Assembly (NCBI GenBank): GCA_045631645.1
Contig: JAZQVC010000024.1
Span: 4,984-68,983, forward strand
Length of the DNA stretch: 64,000 nt
Source of the DNA: SIG459 sp045631645
Lineage (GTDB): Bacteria; Bacillota; Clostridia; Oscillospirales; Oscillospiraceae
Direction: 5' to 3'
Of the stretch, positions 9,069 to 17,529 are shown piece by piece (positions within the stretch are counted from its first letter, which is position 1; each line of letters opens with the position of its first letter). The translations under genes were made by a program, and so were the position numbers. The notes beneath the pieces are model-generated. The model was not told the origin of the DNA. It worked only from the letters and a program-made list of their open reading frames with translations, and ran no database searches.

Positions 9069-9668
9069 TTACATCTCTCGACGGCCTTCGAGGGCTCTCA
9101 GCAAGGTTGCGTCATCAGTGAACTCAAGGTTTGAGCCAACAGGAATTCCGTAGGCAAGGCGTGTTATGCGCACATCAAAGGGCTTGAGAAGTCTTGATAT
9201 GTACATAGCGGTTGTGTCGCCCTCGGTGTCAGGGTTTGTGGCCATAATGACCTCCTCCACTCCCCCATCCGCAACTCGTTTAACGAGAGAGGAAATGCGT
9301 ATATCATCAGGACCTACATGATTCATGGGAGAGAGAACTCCGTGGAGAACATGATAGCTGCCGTTATATTCGCGGCTGCGCTCAATGCTCATAACATCCT
9401 TAGGCTCTGCAACAACGCAAATTACAGAGCGGTCTCTGCGTTCATTTCTGCATACAGGGCAAAGCTCACCGTCGGTAAGATTCTGGCACACAGGGCAGGT
9501 ATGAACCTTCTCCCTTGCCTCGGTTATTGCCGCTGCAAAGGCTTCCGCCTCACCCTCGGGTAAACTCAGCATATAAAAAGCAAGGCGCTGGGCGCTCTTT
9601 TTACCAACTCCGGGGAGAGATGCAAAAGCATCTATCAGCGCTTCAAAGCTTGGTGGCAAAAGACTCAT
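9069..9668 (-). CDS. recR: Recombination mediator RecR
   Basis: 199 residues, the standard size. The helix-hairpin-helix LPGVGKKSAQRLAFYML is followed by the four-Cys zinc finger (CPVCQNLTDGELCPVC, residues ~57-72) and the Toprim domain (VVAEPKDVMSIE, TNPDTEGDTTAMYI). RecR acts with RecF/RecO to load RecA on gapped DNA. The usual partners dnaX and ybaB are not adjacent; instead it lies 14 bases downstream of rpe, an atypical pairing. Confidence 0.97.
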   Translation of the reverse strand: MSLLPPSFEALIDAFASLPGVGKKSAQRLAFYMLSLPEGEAEAFAAAITEAREKVHTCPVCQNLTDGELCPVCRNERRDRSVICVVAEPKDVMSIERSREYNGSYHVLHGVLSPMNHVGPDDIRISSLVKRVADGGVEEVIMATNPDTEGDTTAMYISRLLKPFDVRITRLAYGIPVGSNLEFTDDATLLRALEGRREM

Positions 9669-9682
9669 ATTTCTTTTTCTCC

Positions 9683-10336
9683 TCAGGCATTTCTGATTGC
9701 TTCAATGGCGGCTGCGCGGTCACTCTTGCCGAAAACAGCAGATCCTGCAACCAGAACATTGGCTCCCGCCTTTTTAACAAGAGGTGCAGTATTGGGGTCA
9801 ACGCCTCCATCAACCTCAAGATCACATTCGGGATTTACCTGATTGAGCATTTCGCGGATAAGCTCTATCTTGGGAAGCTGGTCATGCATAAACTTCTGTC
9901 CGCCAAATCCAGGCTCAACAGTCATAACAAGGACAAGATCTATAAGATCAATATAGGGAAGAAGCGCAGTTGCAGGGGTTCGGGGCTTAACGGAAAGCCC
10001 CACCTTTTTGCCGCATTCCAAAACGGTCTTGATTGCCTCCAGAATATACTGCGGCTGGGTTGCTTCCACATGGAAGACAACAAGATCAGCGCCCGCTTTG
10101 CAAAACTCTTCCACGTAGCGCTCGGGTCGGTCTATCATAAGATGCACATCAAGAAATGCATCTGTGCATTTTCTGAGAGACTGCACAACGGGGATTCCTA
10201 TTGATATGTTGGGAACAAACAGTCCGTCCATAACATCAACGTGAAGCCACTCTGCTCCGCCTGCAAGAACATCCTCTATTTCGGACTGGAGATTAACAAA
10301 GTCAGCGGAAAGAATAGATGGCGCTATTTTGATCAT
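9683..10336 (-). CDS. rpe: Ribulose-phosphate 3-epimerase
   Basis: 217 residues from the ATG at 10336 (MIKIAPSILSADF), preceded by GGGAGG; the frame runs 25 codons further upstream without a site. TIM-barrel motifs: SILSADF, HVDVMDGLFVPNISIG, HLMI and DGGVDPNTAPLV with the catalytic Asp residues and metal-binding His residues. It interconverts ribulose-5-phosphate and xylulose-5-phosphate in the pentose phosphate pathway. It heads a short operon with recR. The left repeat of a palindromic element begins about 15 bases upstream of its start codon, so the native promoter may be displaced or supplied by the element. Confidence 0.96.
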   Translation of the reverse strand: MIKIAPSILSADFVNLQSEIEDVLAGGAEWLHVDVMDGLFVPNISIGIPVVQSLRKCTDAFLDVHLMIDRPERYVEEFCKAGADLVVFHVEATQPQYILEAIKTVLECGKKVGLSVKPRTPATALLPYIDLIDLVLVMTVEPGFGGQKFMHDQLPKIELIREMLNQVNPECDLEVDGGVDPNTAPLVKKAGANVLVAGSAVFGKSDRAAAIEAIRNA

Positions 10337-10350
10337 TTTAATGTCCTCCC

Positions 10351-10625
10351 TTAGCCTGAGCGATACAATCCGAACCCGCACCACGAGGCGGATTTTAGCG
10401 CCAGACTTCATTTTATTTTTCGGTGGGCGTCAGCCCACCGTCATCATTCAATTTTGCCTGACGCAAAAATCCCCACCCGTGGTGTCGGAGATTTCTGAGC
10501 GAATATTCTAAGGCAGTGCAAGACTTCGTCCTGCAGACGGGCTATCGCCCTTCAAAGAGCGAAGGCGAGGCAATGCCAACGCATATTCGTTCAGAAACGG
10601 GTTTGGATTATATCACTCAGGCTAA
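10351..10625. repeat. Palindromic MITE-like element with 28-bp terminal inverted repeats
   Basis: The arms 10351-10378 and 10598-10625 are inverted copies matching at about 24 of 28 positions, both starting TTAGCCTGAG when read inward. Inside are further inverted repeats: TTTCTGAGCGAATAT near 10492 against ATATTCGTTCAGAAA near 10583, a GGTGGGC/GCCCACC hairpin at 10431-10440 region, and GGGC/GCCC near 10550. No open frame is carried. It fills most of the 383-base gap between rpe and the MATE gene. It is probably a non-autonomous mobile or dispersed repeat; no second copy was seen here. Confidence 0.7.
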
Positions 10626-10719
10626 ATCTGATGCATAGAATTAATTAGCTGAGCTGCGCGCACAGCCACTTTTATATAGGGGCTGTCCTTTTATCGGGGC
10701 AGCCCCGTTGGATACGGTT

Positions 10720-12087
10720 TTATTCCCGCTCATTCGAGGGGCTTTTCAAAACTTTTCTGCTCACATACAGGAAAAGCAACACGCTTGTAAGAGCGCTTAC
10801 AGTGTCCGATATGGGCTCTGCCCAGTATATACCCTCAACTCCTATAAAGTTGGGAAGAATAAGAGCAAGGGGCGTCAGCAAAATTATCTTTCTCAGGCAG
10901 GCTATAAACAGGCTTATCTTTGCCTGACCTGTTCCCAGCAAGCTGGTCTGTGCGCTTATCTGGAAAGCAAACACGACCATACCTGCCAGATATATTGGCA
11001 TCATCCGTGCAGCAACAGCGCAAAGCTCCGCATCTGAAGTGAAAAGTCCTGCAATGGTTTGTGGGAACAAAAGCACTGCCGCATAAAAAATTGCTGTATA
11101 GGCAAAGCATACTACGCTTACAATGCGGAAATTTTGTTTCACTCGATGGTAATTTCCTGCGCCGAAGTTATAGCTGATAATGGACTGTGTTCCATAAGAA
11201 AAGCCGTTTGCGGGGAATACCATCAGCTGCATTATGCTGCAAAGAATTGTATAGCTTCCAACATAGAGGTCTCCTCCATATCGCTGGAGACCACTGGTGA
11301 AAACAATTGCAATAAGGCTTTCTGTGCTTTGCATTATAAATGGAGATATTCCGAGAGAAGCGATTTTGCCGATTATAGCAAAGCGAGGCTTCAAATCCTC
11401 AAAGTTTATCCTTATAACGGATTTTTCCGACAGGAGGAAGCGCACTACCCACGCTGCGGAAATTGCCTGAGATATGATGGTTGCAAGAGCAGCGCCCTTT
11501 ACACCCATATTTAAGACAAATATAAATATCGGGTCAAGAATTATGTTGCTGATTGCGCCTATCAAAACGCTGAGCATTGCAGTTTTTGCCTGACCCTGGC
11601 AGCTGATGAAGCTATTGAGTCCCAAAGAAAGCTGGACGAATATTGTTCCGCAAAGATATATTCGCAGATAATCATCCGCATATATTATAGTATCGTCACT
11701 AGCTCCGAAAAAATAGAGCAAGGGTCTTCTTGTCAGAAGGAGCACCGCAGTAAGCACAACAGAAAAACACAGTATCATAATAACCGCATTTTTCAGTATT
11801 TCTCCTGCTTTCTCTCTGCTTCCTCTTCCCAGTTCCATTGCAGCAAGAGGTGCGCCACCGTTTCCTGCGAAAGCGGCGAAAGCGGAAACAATAAGAAGTA
11901 TGGGCATGCATAGTCCCATTCCCGTAAGAGCAAGGGCTCCCACATCCGCAATATGACCGATATATATGCGGTCCACAATGCTATAAAGCAAATTCACTAT
12001 CTGCGCCAGCACCGCGGGTATAGCCAGAGAAAATATTAACTTTATAAGCGGCTCGGTGCCGAGTCTTTCTTCACTTCTGTTGTTCAA
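10720..12087 (-). CDS. MATE-family efflux transporter
   Basis: 455 residues with 12 hydrophobic segments in two similar halves. Family landmarks: IFSLAIPAVLAQIVNLLYSIVDRIYIGHI at the start, and GAALATIISQ and SYNFGAGNYHRVKQ later. MATE pumps export cationic drugs or metabolites using Na+ or H+ gradients. It is the last gene of a minus-strand series beginning with the TPR gene, 21 bases after the DUF6440 gene. A GC-rich hairpin lies after it (around 10678-10706) but without a U-run. The substrate is unknown. Confidence 0.93.
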   Translation of the reverse strand: MNNRSEERLGTEPLIKLIFSLAIPAVLAQIVNLLYSIVDRIYIGHIADVGALALTGMGLCMPILLIVSAFAAFAGNGGAPLAAMELGRGSREKAGEILKNAVIMILCFSVVLTAVLLLTRRPLLYFFGASDDTIIYADDYLRIYLCGTIFVQLSLGLNSFISCQGQAKTAMLSVLIGAISNIILDPIFIFVLNMGVKGAALATIISQAISAAWVVRFLLSEKSVIRINFEDLKPRFAIIGKIASLGISPFIMQSTESLIAIVFTSGLQRYGGDLYVGSYTILCSIMQLMVFPANGFSYGTQSIISYNFGAGNYHRVKQNFRIVSVVCFAYTAIFYAAVLLFPQTIAGLFTSDAELCAVAARMMPIYLAGMVVFAFQISAQTSLLGTGQAKISLFIACLRKIILLTPLALILPNFIGVEGIYWAEPISDTVSALTSVLLFLYVSRKVLKSPSNERE

Positions 12088-12108
12088 CTTTCCGCCTCCG
12101 GAATATTC

Positions 12109-12303
12109 TTATTCTTCAAACTCAAATGAAGAAGTTATGAGAGGTTTGCCCTCTCTATCGAGAAGAGGAGTAAGACCGCCGGCATATCCCGTTTGAACAA
12201 AAAGATAGTTAACCCCTGTCTGCGTATCCTGCAAAACCATAGCGCTTTCGCCAAAGGCGATATTTTCCTTTTTGATTTTTCTAAATCTCTTTTTCTCTGC
12301 CAT
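12109..12303 (-). CDS. DUF6440 family small protein
   Basis: 64 residues starting MAEKKRFRKIKK. The ATG at 12303 has AGGAG at a good distance; an upstream GTG at 12312 sits too close to it. The pattern TGVNYLFVQTGYAGGLTPLLDREGKP is the core of DUF6440, a family common in Clostridia with no known function. It is soluble, with no Cys and a basic head. It lies 54 bases after the DUF4125 gene and 21 before the MATE gene, probably in the same transcript. Confidence 0.8.
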   Translation of the reverse strand: MAEKKRFRKIKKENIAFGESAMVLQDTQTGVNYLFVQTGYAGGLTPLLDREGKPLITSSFEFEE

Positions 12304-12357
12304 AAACTTCACTCCTGTTCAGCACTCTTATTATAATATCCCCAAAACGACATTGGG

Positions 12358-12966
12358 TCAAGAATTAAGGCGCTTTTCAATATCCGACAATTTTCCTATG
12401 CCCATAAGAAGCATTTCCCGCTCCACGGTTTGCTCATGGAAATTTATTCCCTCTTTCTTGAGAACTTCATAGTGTTTTGCCAAAGCCTCAAGGGTGGATA
12501 AGCCATAGCTTGAAAGCTCTCCGCGGCTATAGGTTTCCACAGAGGTGGAGAAAAGATTATCCTCAGAACTTCTCAAGGCTCTGCCCTTAGAGGCAATTTT
12601 AGGATAGCGGGCAGCGAAATCCATGCACCACTCCACTGTGATTTCAACGAGCTCTTCTATAATCTTCTCTTTTTCGGGGCTTATCGCAGGAAGATGGTGC
12701 TCTATGGCTTTGTAACCCACGGGGTCGGTGCTTTTCATCATATAGGCATATTTTAGCGTTACAGGATTTTCACCTGCATTTTTCGCCCGCTGAAGATCCT
12801 CAAAATAGCAGCTGAGGCTATCCTCATCCCAACCGAGAAACTGAGCCTTACGCATTATCTCGAACTGCCTTTTGTCCTGCTGGCAAGAGGCCTGTCCGCC
12901 AAGGTTTTGAGTGGAGGAAAACATATCCCATTCTATATTGAGGATATTTTCTATGATCTTTTCCAT
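12358..12966 (-). CDS. DUF4125 family protein
   Basis: 202 residues. The features IEWDMF, GGQASCQQD, FEIMRKAQFLGW and MMKSTDP match what I know of DUF4125, an uncharacterised soluble family that co-occurs with DUF4037 and TPR proteins. The ATG is preceded by GGGGAG. It starts 19 bases after the DUF4037 stop. The function is unknown. The conserved CQ-D and Trp/Met-rich segments could form a small-molecule or protein contact, but that is speculation. Confidence 0.8.
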   Translation of the reverse strand: MEKIIENILNIEWDMFSSTQNLGGQASCQQDKRQFEIMRKAQFLGWDEDSLSCYFEDLQRAKNAGENPVTLKYAYMMKSTDPVGYKAIEHHLPAISPEKEKIIEELVEITVEWCMDFAARYPKIASKGRALRSSEDNLFSTSVETYSRGELSSYGLSTLEALAKHYEVLKKEGINFHEQTVEREMLLMGIGKLSDIEKRLNS

Positions 12967-12985
12967 ATTTTTCGCTCCCCGTTTC

Positions 12986-13906
12986 TTAAAAATCCAGAGA
13001 AATTATCCTGTTTCTCAATCTGCTGTCTTCGATCTTGCCGATAATTTCTCCGCAATGATCCATCAAAAAACTGCTGTTGCCGCCGCTGAGCTTCTGCTCA
13101 TGAAGTAGAGATATTATAATGGCGCTGAGCTTTTCAATACTGTCTATCGCATCCATGCCGCGGCTTTCCATGATAGTATCAATCAGCGCGGCGGCTTCCG
13201 CTCCCATAGTAGGCAGCTGACGCAAAGCACGGAAAGACCATTTATAAAAAGGCATATAGCGCTTATTCAAAAGGAATATTGCTCCCGCAGCGTTTTCAGC
13301 AAAACGTCCTTTTATCATTTCCGCGGCTGCGCTTTCTCCATGACGCAGGCAGCGCAGATAGTTATACTGCCCCGTCTGAGCCGCCAATGCACAGCGGCGC
13401 GCCAAAAGCCAAAGGCGCACATCCTCGGGATAATGGTCGCAAATGGCATTGCGAAGGGCGGAAAACTCCCCTGCATTATCCAAAAACACCTCTCCGTTTA
13501 CTGCGGCAGCAAGTCTATTTTCGGGAATAGCCAGCCACTCATCGGCAGTTTGGGGAAGAAAGGCGCTATTTATGAAGAAGCTATAAAACTCCTCCACGCT
13601 ATGAAGCCCCAATCTTGGGTTCCCATTAAGCTTTCTGGTATAGAATCCACCGAATTCATTGGGAAGGCAGTCCAAAACCCCTCTTATCTTTTCGGCATAA
13701 ACGCTCATCATTCTTTCGGGTAGCCAAAGACAAAAGCCCGGTCCCCAATCATGGTCGCGACTGATAAAGTCATCATAGCCAAAGGCATCCGAGCCTTCTC
13801 CCACAAGCCCGGCAGCAATATATGGCATTGCTCCCGGCACTTCCTTTCGAATAAGTGGCAGGCATTGCTCGGCAAAATATGCTTTTGAAAGTTCAATTCC
13901 CTTCAT
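12986..13906 (-). CDS. DUF4037 family protein (nucleotidyltransferase-like)
   Basis: 306 residues. The N-terminal segment AGLVGEGSDAFGYDDFISRDHDWGP has the GS...D/E-D-D arrangement that in DUF4037 resembles the nucleotidyltransferase active site (GS-x-D...D). This is the only functional hint; no substrate is known. The ATG at 13906 overlaps the TPR gene's TGA stop by one base (TGATG), so translation is coupled. The remainder is alpha-helical with several Cys/His residues. It is part of the TPR-DUF4037-DUF4125 operon. Confidence 0.82.
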   Translation of the reverse strand: MKGIELSKAYFAEQCLPLIRKEVPGAMPYIAAGLVGEGSDAFGYDDFISRDHDWGPGFCLWLPERMMSVYAEKIRGVLDCLPNEFGGFYTRKLNGNPRLGLHSVEEFYSFFINSAFLPQTADEWLAIPENRLAAAVNGEVFLDNAGEFSALRNAICDHYPEDVRLWLLARRCALAAQTGQYNYLRCLRHGESAAAEMIKGRFAENAAGAIFLLNKRYMPFYKWSFRALRQLPTMGAEAAALIDTIMESRGMDAIDSIEKLSAIIISLLHEQKLSGGNSSFLMDHCGEIIGKIEDSRLRNRIISLDF

Positions 13907-14586
13907 CAAAATTCCTTTCCGCTTATGCGACTATAAAGGGCGGAATAGTTTTTGAACATAACACCCTCCCTGCCCTCAAGCTTTTCGGCATACAAAGCCG
14001 CACGGCGCATATACTCTGCAGCATTTTCCATATTGCCAAGCCCATACTGGGCATACGCGCTGTTTCCCGCGGTGACTGCGTGAATATAAAGATTATCGGG
14101 CGCAGCAGATATTATCTCCTCCGCCTTTTTGAATTCTTTCGCAGCTTCGGCAAACTCCCTTTTATCCAGATAAAGAAGACCCAAATTATTAAAAGCGCTT
14201 GCCAGCACATCCGCAGGAATATCAGGCAAAGATAAATAGAGTTCCTTGCAGTGGGAGAAAAATCCGAAGGCCTTATCCTTCTCTCCCCAAAGGCGGTAAA
14301 GTCCGGCCAGATTATTCAGGGTAGTGGCATAATTGCCATCCTCTATCCCCGCTTTTTCCAAGCTTCTTGCAGCCATTAAAAAGGCATTTTCACCTTTTTC
14401 ATACCAGCCATTTCGGCGGCATACGCTTCCAAGCTCATTCCAAAGAGCGGCTGCACCCACTGCATCGGACATATTTTCTTTTTCATACTCAGGGCATATT
14501 TTTTCAAGGCGAAGGAGAAGCTGCTCATCGCTGCCTGTTTCCGCAAATATGTCAAGCTCTGCAATAATTTCCGACGCTTTCATCAT
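13906..14586 (-). CDS. Tetratricopeptide-repeat protein
   Basis: 226 residues. At least three TPR-type helix pairs are visible between residues ~40 and 200: AALWNELGSVCRRNGWYEKGENAFL, ATTLNNLAGLYRLWGEKDKAFGFF, ASAFNNLGLLYLDKREFAEAAKEF and an AYAQYGLGNMENAAEYMRRA segment. TPRs are protein-binding scaffolds. It is the first gene of the operon behind a good promoter and is coupled to the DUF4037 gene, so it may dock that protein. No signal peptide is present. Confidence 0.88.
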   Translation of the reverse strand: MMKASEIIAELDIFAETGSDEQLLLRLEKICPEYEKENMSDAVGAAALWNELGSVCRRNGWYEKGENAFLMAARSLEKAGIEDGNYATTLNNLAGLYRLWGEKDKAFGFFSHCKELYLSLPDIPADVLASAFNNLGLLYLDKREFAEAAKEFKKAEEIISAAPDNLYIHAVTAGNSAYAQYGLGNMENAAEYMRRAALYAEKLEGREGVMFKNYSALYSRISGKEF

Positions 14587-14615
14587 AGCCGCTCCCTTCC
14601 TATATTCTTATTTTT

Positions 14616-14644
14616 ATTATACTTTATGGTGGGGGCAATATCAA
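14616..14644 (-). promoter_or_regulatory. Promoter of the TPR-DUF4037-DUF4125 operon
   Basis: Minus strand -35 TTGATA (14639-14644), 17-base spacer, -10 TATAAT (14616-14621), about 30 bases before the ATG at 14586. Confidence 0.85.
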
Positions 14645-14652
14645 GACGAAGG

Positions 14653-14687
14653 AAAAAACCCTCCCACAGTGTGGGAGGGTTTTTTTA
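14653..14687 (-). terminator. Terminator of the tyrS operon
   Basis: A stem AACCCTCCCAC / GTGGGAGGGTT (14657-14681) has T-runs on both outer sides. It ends the minus-strand tyrS transcript after the zinc-ribbon gene and lies just upstream of the TPR operon promoter. Confidence 0.9.
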
Positions 14688-14694
14688 TTTTTAA

Positions 14695-14931
14695 TCAAAG
14701 TTCTTTTCCGCAGTGGGGGCACTTTTCGGGAACCTTGCGTCCATGGCGCAGAAGCTGTCTTTTGCACTTGGGACAGCGGTAGAAAATCAGTCCCTGTACA
14801 AAGCCCGCAATGAAAAATGCAACGGTGAGGGTAAAAAAGATCTGAATCTGGGTAGCAACAAAGGCTACAACTGCCGCAAGGGTAAGCAGGCAGAAGATGA
14901 GCAGAACTTTCTGGCTTACGCGATAATTCAT
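14695..14931 (-). CDS. Small membrane protein with C-terminal zinc ribbon
   Basis: 78 residues from ATG 14931 (MNYRVSQKVLL). Two hydrophobic segments (VLLIFCLLTLAAVVAFVA and LTVAFFIAGFVQGLIF) are followed by a CPKC...CPHC zinc ribbon. The start codon lies 1 base past the tyrS stop, implying coupling to tyrS. I do not recognise a family with a known function; it may be a membrane-bound zinc-ribbon protein. A longer frame upstream overlaps tyrS and looks fortuitous. Confidence 0.7.
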   Translation of the reverse strand: MNYRVSQKVLLIFCLLTLAAVVAFVATQIQIFFTLTVAFFIAGFVQGLIFYRCPKCKRQLLRHGRKVPEKCPHCGKEL

Positions 14932-14932
14932 A

Positions 14933-16156
14933 TCAGCCCAGCACCACCCTGTTATAGTTTTTCTTGCCGCGGCGGAGGGTAATGCCCTCGCGAAGCTCAT
15001 CAGCAGTGAACACCTTGTTTGCATCGCTGATCTTTTCGTCGTTTGCGCTTACGCCGCCCTGCTGAACATTTCTGCGGGCGTCTCCACGGCTGGGGCAAAG
15101 ACCGCTCTTAACAAGCAGAGAAACGATGTCCAGACCGCCGTTTTCAAGCTCTTCCTCAGCGATAGTGGTGGTGGGCATATTGGCTGCGTCACCTGCGCCG
15201 CCAAAGAGAGCCTTTGCGCTTGCTTCGGCCTTCTTAGCCTCTTCCTCGCCGTGGACAAGAGCGGTAAGCTCATAAGCAAGGATTTCCTTGGCACGGTTGA
15301 GCTGGCTGCCTTCCCAGGAATCCATCTCATCAATCTGCTCAAGAGGCAGGAAGGTGAGCATACGGATGCACTTGAGAACATCATCGTCACCAACGTTGCG
15401 CCAGTACTGGTAGAACTCGTAGGGAGTGGTCTTATTGGGATCAAGCCAAACTGCGCCGGAAGCGGTCTTGCCCATCTTCTTGCCCTCGGAGTTGAGGAGC
15501 AGAGTGATGGTCATGGCATGTGCATCCTTGCCCAGCTTGCGGCGGATAAGCTCGGTACCGCCCAGCATGTTGCTCCACTGGTCGTTGCCGCCAAACTGCA
15601 TGTTGCATCCATAGTTCTGGTAGAGGTGGTAGAAGTCATAGCTCTGCATGATCATATAGTTGAACTCAAGGAAGCTAAGACCCTTTTCCATACGCTGCTT
15701 ATAGCACTCGGCACGAAGCATATTGTTGACAGAGAAGCATGCGCCAACCTCGCGGAGGACATCAACATAGTTGAGATCCATCAGCCAGTCTGCATTATTC
15801 ACCATCTGAGCCTTGCCTTCGCCGAACTCAATGAAGCGCTCCATCTGCTTTTTGAAGCAGTCGCAGTTATGCTGAATGGTCTCGCGGGTCATCATAGAGC
15901 GCATATCGGTACGTCCGGAGGGGTCGCCGATCATTGCGGTGCCGCCGCCGATAAGAGCGATGGGGCGGTTGCCTGCCTGCTGCAGACGCTTCATAAGGCA
16001 AAGAGCCATGAAATGTCCGACATGGAGAGAATCTGCGGTGGGGTCAAAGCCGATATAGAAGGTGGCCTTGCCGTTATTCACCATCTCTTTTATTTCTGCC
16101 TCGTCTGTGACCTGCGCGATAAGTCCGCGGGCGACGAGTTCTTCATAAATTCCCAT
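14933..16156 (-). CDS. tyrS: Tyrosyl-tRNA synthetase
   Basis: 407 residues, the normal TyrRS length. The class I motifs are LHVGH (HIGH equivalent, near residue 44) and KMGKT (KMSKS equivalent, near 230), and a C-terminal S4-like RNA-binding region ends it ([15 protein letters not shown]). It charges tRNA-Tyr. It lies 14 bases after the metallo-hydrolase/C_GCAxxG fusion gene, behind a Tyr-specific T-box leader, so its transcription should rise when tRNA-Tyr is uncharged. Confidence 0.98.
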   Translation of the reverse strand: MGIYEELVARGLIAQVTDEAEIKEMVNNGKATFYIGFDPTADSLHVGHFMALCLMKRLQQAGNRPIALIGGGTAMIGDPSGRTDMRSMMTRETIQHNCDCFKKQMERFIEFGEGKAQMVNNADWLMDLNYVDVLREVGACFSVNNMLRAECYKQRMEKGLSFLEFNYMIMQSYDFYHLYQNYGCNMQFGGNDQWSNMLGGTELIRRKLGKDAHAMTITLLLNSEGKKMGKTASGAVWLDPNKTTPYEFYQYWRNVGDDDVLKCIRMLTFLPLEQIDEMDSWEGSQLNRAKEILAYELTALVHGEEEAKKAEASAKALFGGAGDAANMPTTTIAEEELENGGLDIVSLLVKSGLCPSRGDARRNVQQGGVSANDEKISDANKVFTADELREGITLRRGKKNYNRVVLG

Positions 16157-16170
16157 TTTAATCTATCTCC

Positions 16171-17199
16171 TTATTTGTTTTTATATTTTTTAATTATATC
16201 AAGAGCCATCTCTGCAGCTTCTGCAATGCATATTCCGCATAGGGTCTTTTCATACTTTTCAACGATGTCACCGCACATCAATGTGCCAAAGCGCTCTCTG
16301 AAGCGCTCTTCCATCTCAAGGCTCAGTTCTTTAGCATCGGGACGGGAGGGATTGGGCTTTTCTCCGTCCATACAGGCCGCGCCAATGCTCATAAGCGCAC
16401 CCGTCAATGCTCCGCACACGGACTTGATATACATGCCGCCGCCAAAGCCATAACCGAGGTTGGCATTTTTAAGCCCCAGCCCGTTTGCTTCCACGCATGC
16501 GCGAAGAACACACTGGCAGCAATTATATCCCTGCGCATGGTATTCTTTGCCTGCGTCTCCTGCGCTGATATTCAGCATTTCGGGACGCATAACACGGACA
16601 TGATTCTCGCTCTCTGCACTGAGGACATATTCACTAGCGCAGTAGCGGACATTTTCCTCGCCTATAGCCTCTGCAAAGTCTACCACAGAAGCGATATTTT
16701 CAAATCCGAAACCAACGCCGGAATAGTGCATTGGAATAGTGACCTTTGGTGAAAGCTGCTTGACTATTGCGGCAGCTTCTTCACTGCCCACGGTATAAAA
16801 GCCTCCCACGGGAAGCATAAGGCAATCAAGATTCTTCAGCTTTTCAGCCTCTTCATCAGTTAGGGTTCGTCCTATATCGCCCATATGGGCAACTCTCAGA
16901 CCGCCAAAATCAAAAATGCGGACGGTATTCATGCCTCTTTTGCTGCCATCAGCATCATCATGGGGCAGAACTATCTCCTCAAGGCTGAAATTCGCTTCGC
17001 AATCACCGCCAAGCTCCACAGCAGGAAGATAGGAGTGGTCATCGTGTCCGTGGCTGCAGTAGACAAAATCAGCCTTCTCGCGCATATCGGAAAGTCCCGG
17101 CACCATGCCGTCTTTATAAGGGTCGATAATAATCCTGCTGCCGTTATACTCAATGGCAAAGCAGGCGTGGCCGACATATCTGATTTTTACGCTGTTCAT
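16171..17199 (-). CDS. Metallo-beta-lactamase (UlaG-like) fused to a C_GCAxxG_C_C domain
   Basis: 342 residues. Residues ~1-195 are a metallo-beta-lactamase fold with the zinc motif SHGHDDH near residue 50 and HMGDIGR and MHYSG later, as in UlaG-type metal-dependent hydrolases. Residues ~210-340 carry the redox-type C_GCAxxG_C_C signature: YNCCQCVL, VCGALTGALMSIG and CGICI. The latter family is usually a stand-alone protein, thought to be redox-active. Start ATG is preceded by GAAAGGAG. It is the first gene after the Tyr T-box and precedes tyrS. The substrate is unknown. Confidence 0.85.
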   Translation of the reverse strand: MNSVKIRYVGHACFAIEYNGSRIIIDPYKDGMVPGLSDMREKADFVYCSHGHDDHSYLPAVELGGDCEANFSLEEIVLPHDDADGSKRGMNTVRIFDFGGLRVAHMGDIGRTLTDEEAEKLKNLDCLMLPVGGFYTVGSEEAAAIVKQLSPKVTIPMHYSGVGFGFENIASVVDFAEAIGEENVRYCASEYVLSAESENHVRVMRPEMLNISAGDAGKEYHAQGYNCCQCVLRACVEANGLGLKNANLGYGFGGGMYIKSVCGALTGALMSIGAACMDGEKPNPSRPDAKELSLEMEERFRERFGTLMCGDIVEKYEKTLCGICIAEAAEMALDIIKKYKNK

Positions 17200-17221
17200 T
17201 ATATTCTCCTTTCAGGATAAA

Positions 17222-17490
17222 TAAAAAAGCCCTCTGTCCCATTCGGGACAGAGGACGCATATAAACGTGTTACCACCTCTGGTTCGGAAAAATGTCGCCA
17301 TTTTCCCCTCACGGAGTTTGAAAAAAACTCCCGCGCTTTAACGGGCGCACCCGTCGCAGCCTACTTGCCCAAGGGCTTTCGGTGCGCCGCTCCACGCTGT
17401 ATTCAGCCTTTTTCCTCTCCCCCTTCCAGCAAACACGGGGTCTCTCTGTGCAGGTTGAAAAAGCCTACTTCTGCGCATCATCGCATTAAC
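17222..17490 (-). promoter_or_regulatory. T-box riboswitch, tyrosine-specific
   Basis: On the minus strand the leader has a stem I with a distal-loop-like CTGGAAGGGG and a specifier loop GAATACAGC. The UAC codon is at 17399-17401 and reads tyrosine. The T-box sequence AGAGGTGGTAACACG is at 17266-17280, and the competing terminator is at 17231-17254 (CCTCTGTCCC arm) with U-run 17223-17228. Uncharged tRNA-Tyr should stabilise the antiterminator and switch on the fusion gene and tyrS. The downstream tyrS confirms the specificity. Confidence 0.95.
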
Positions 17491-17496
17491 AAATGG

Positions 17497-17525
17497 ATTA
17501 TATAGTGTTTGCCCGCCTTTGTCAA
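17497..17525 (-). promoter_or_regulatory. Promoter of the T-box/tyrS operon
   Basis: Minus strand consensus -35 TTGACA (17520-17525), 17-base spacer, -10 TATAAT (17497-17502). It lies immediately beyond the stop codon of the DUF1015 gene, so that upstream gene may read through into the leader. Confidence 0.92.
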
Positions 17526-17529
17526 CGGC

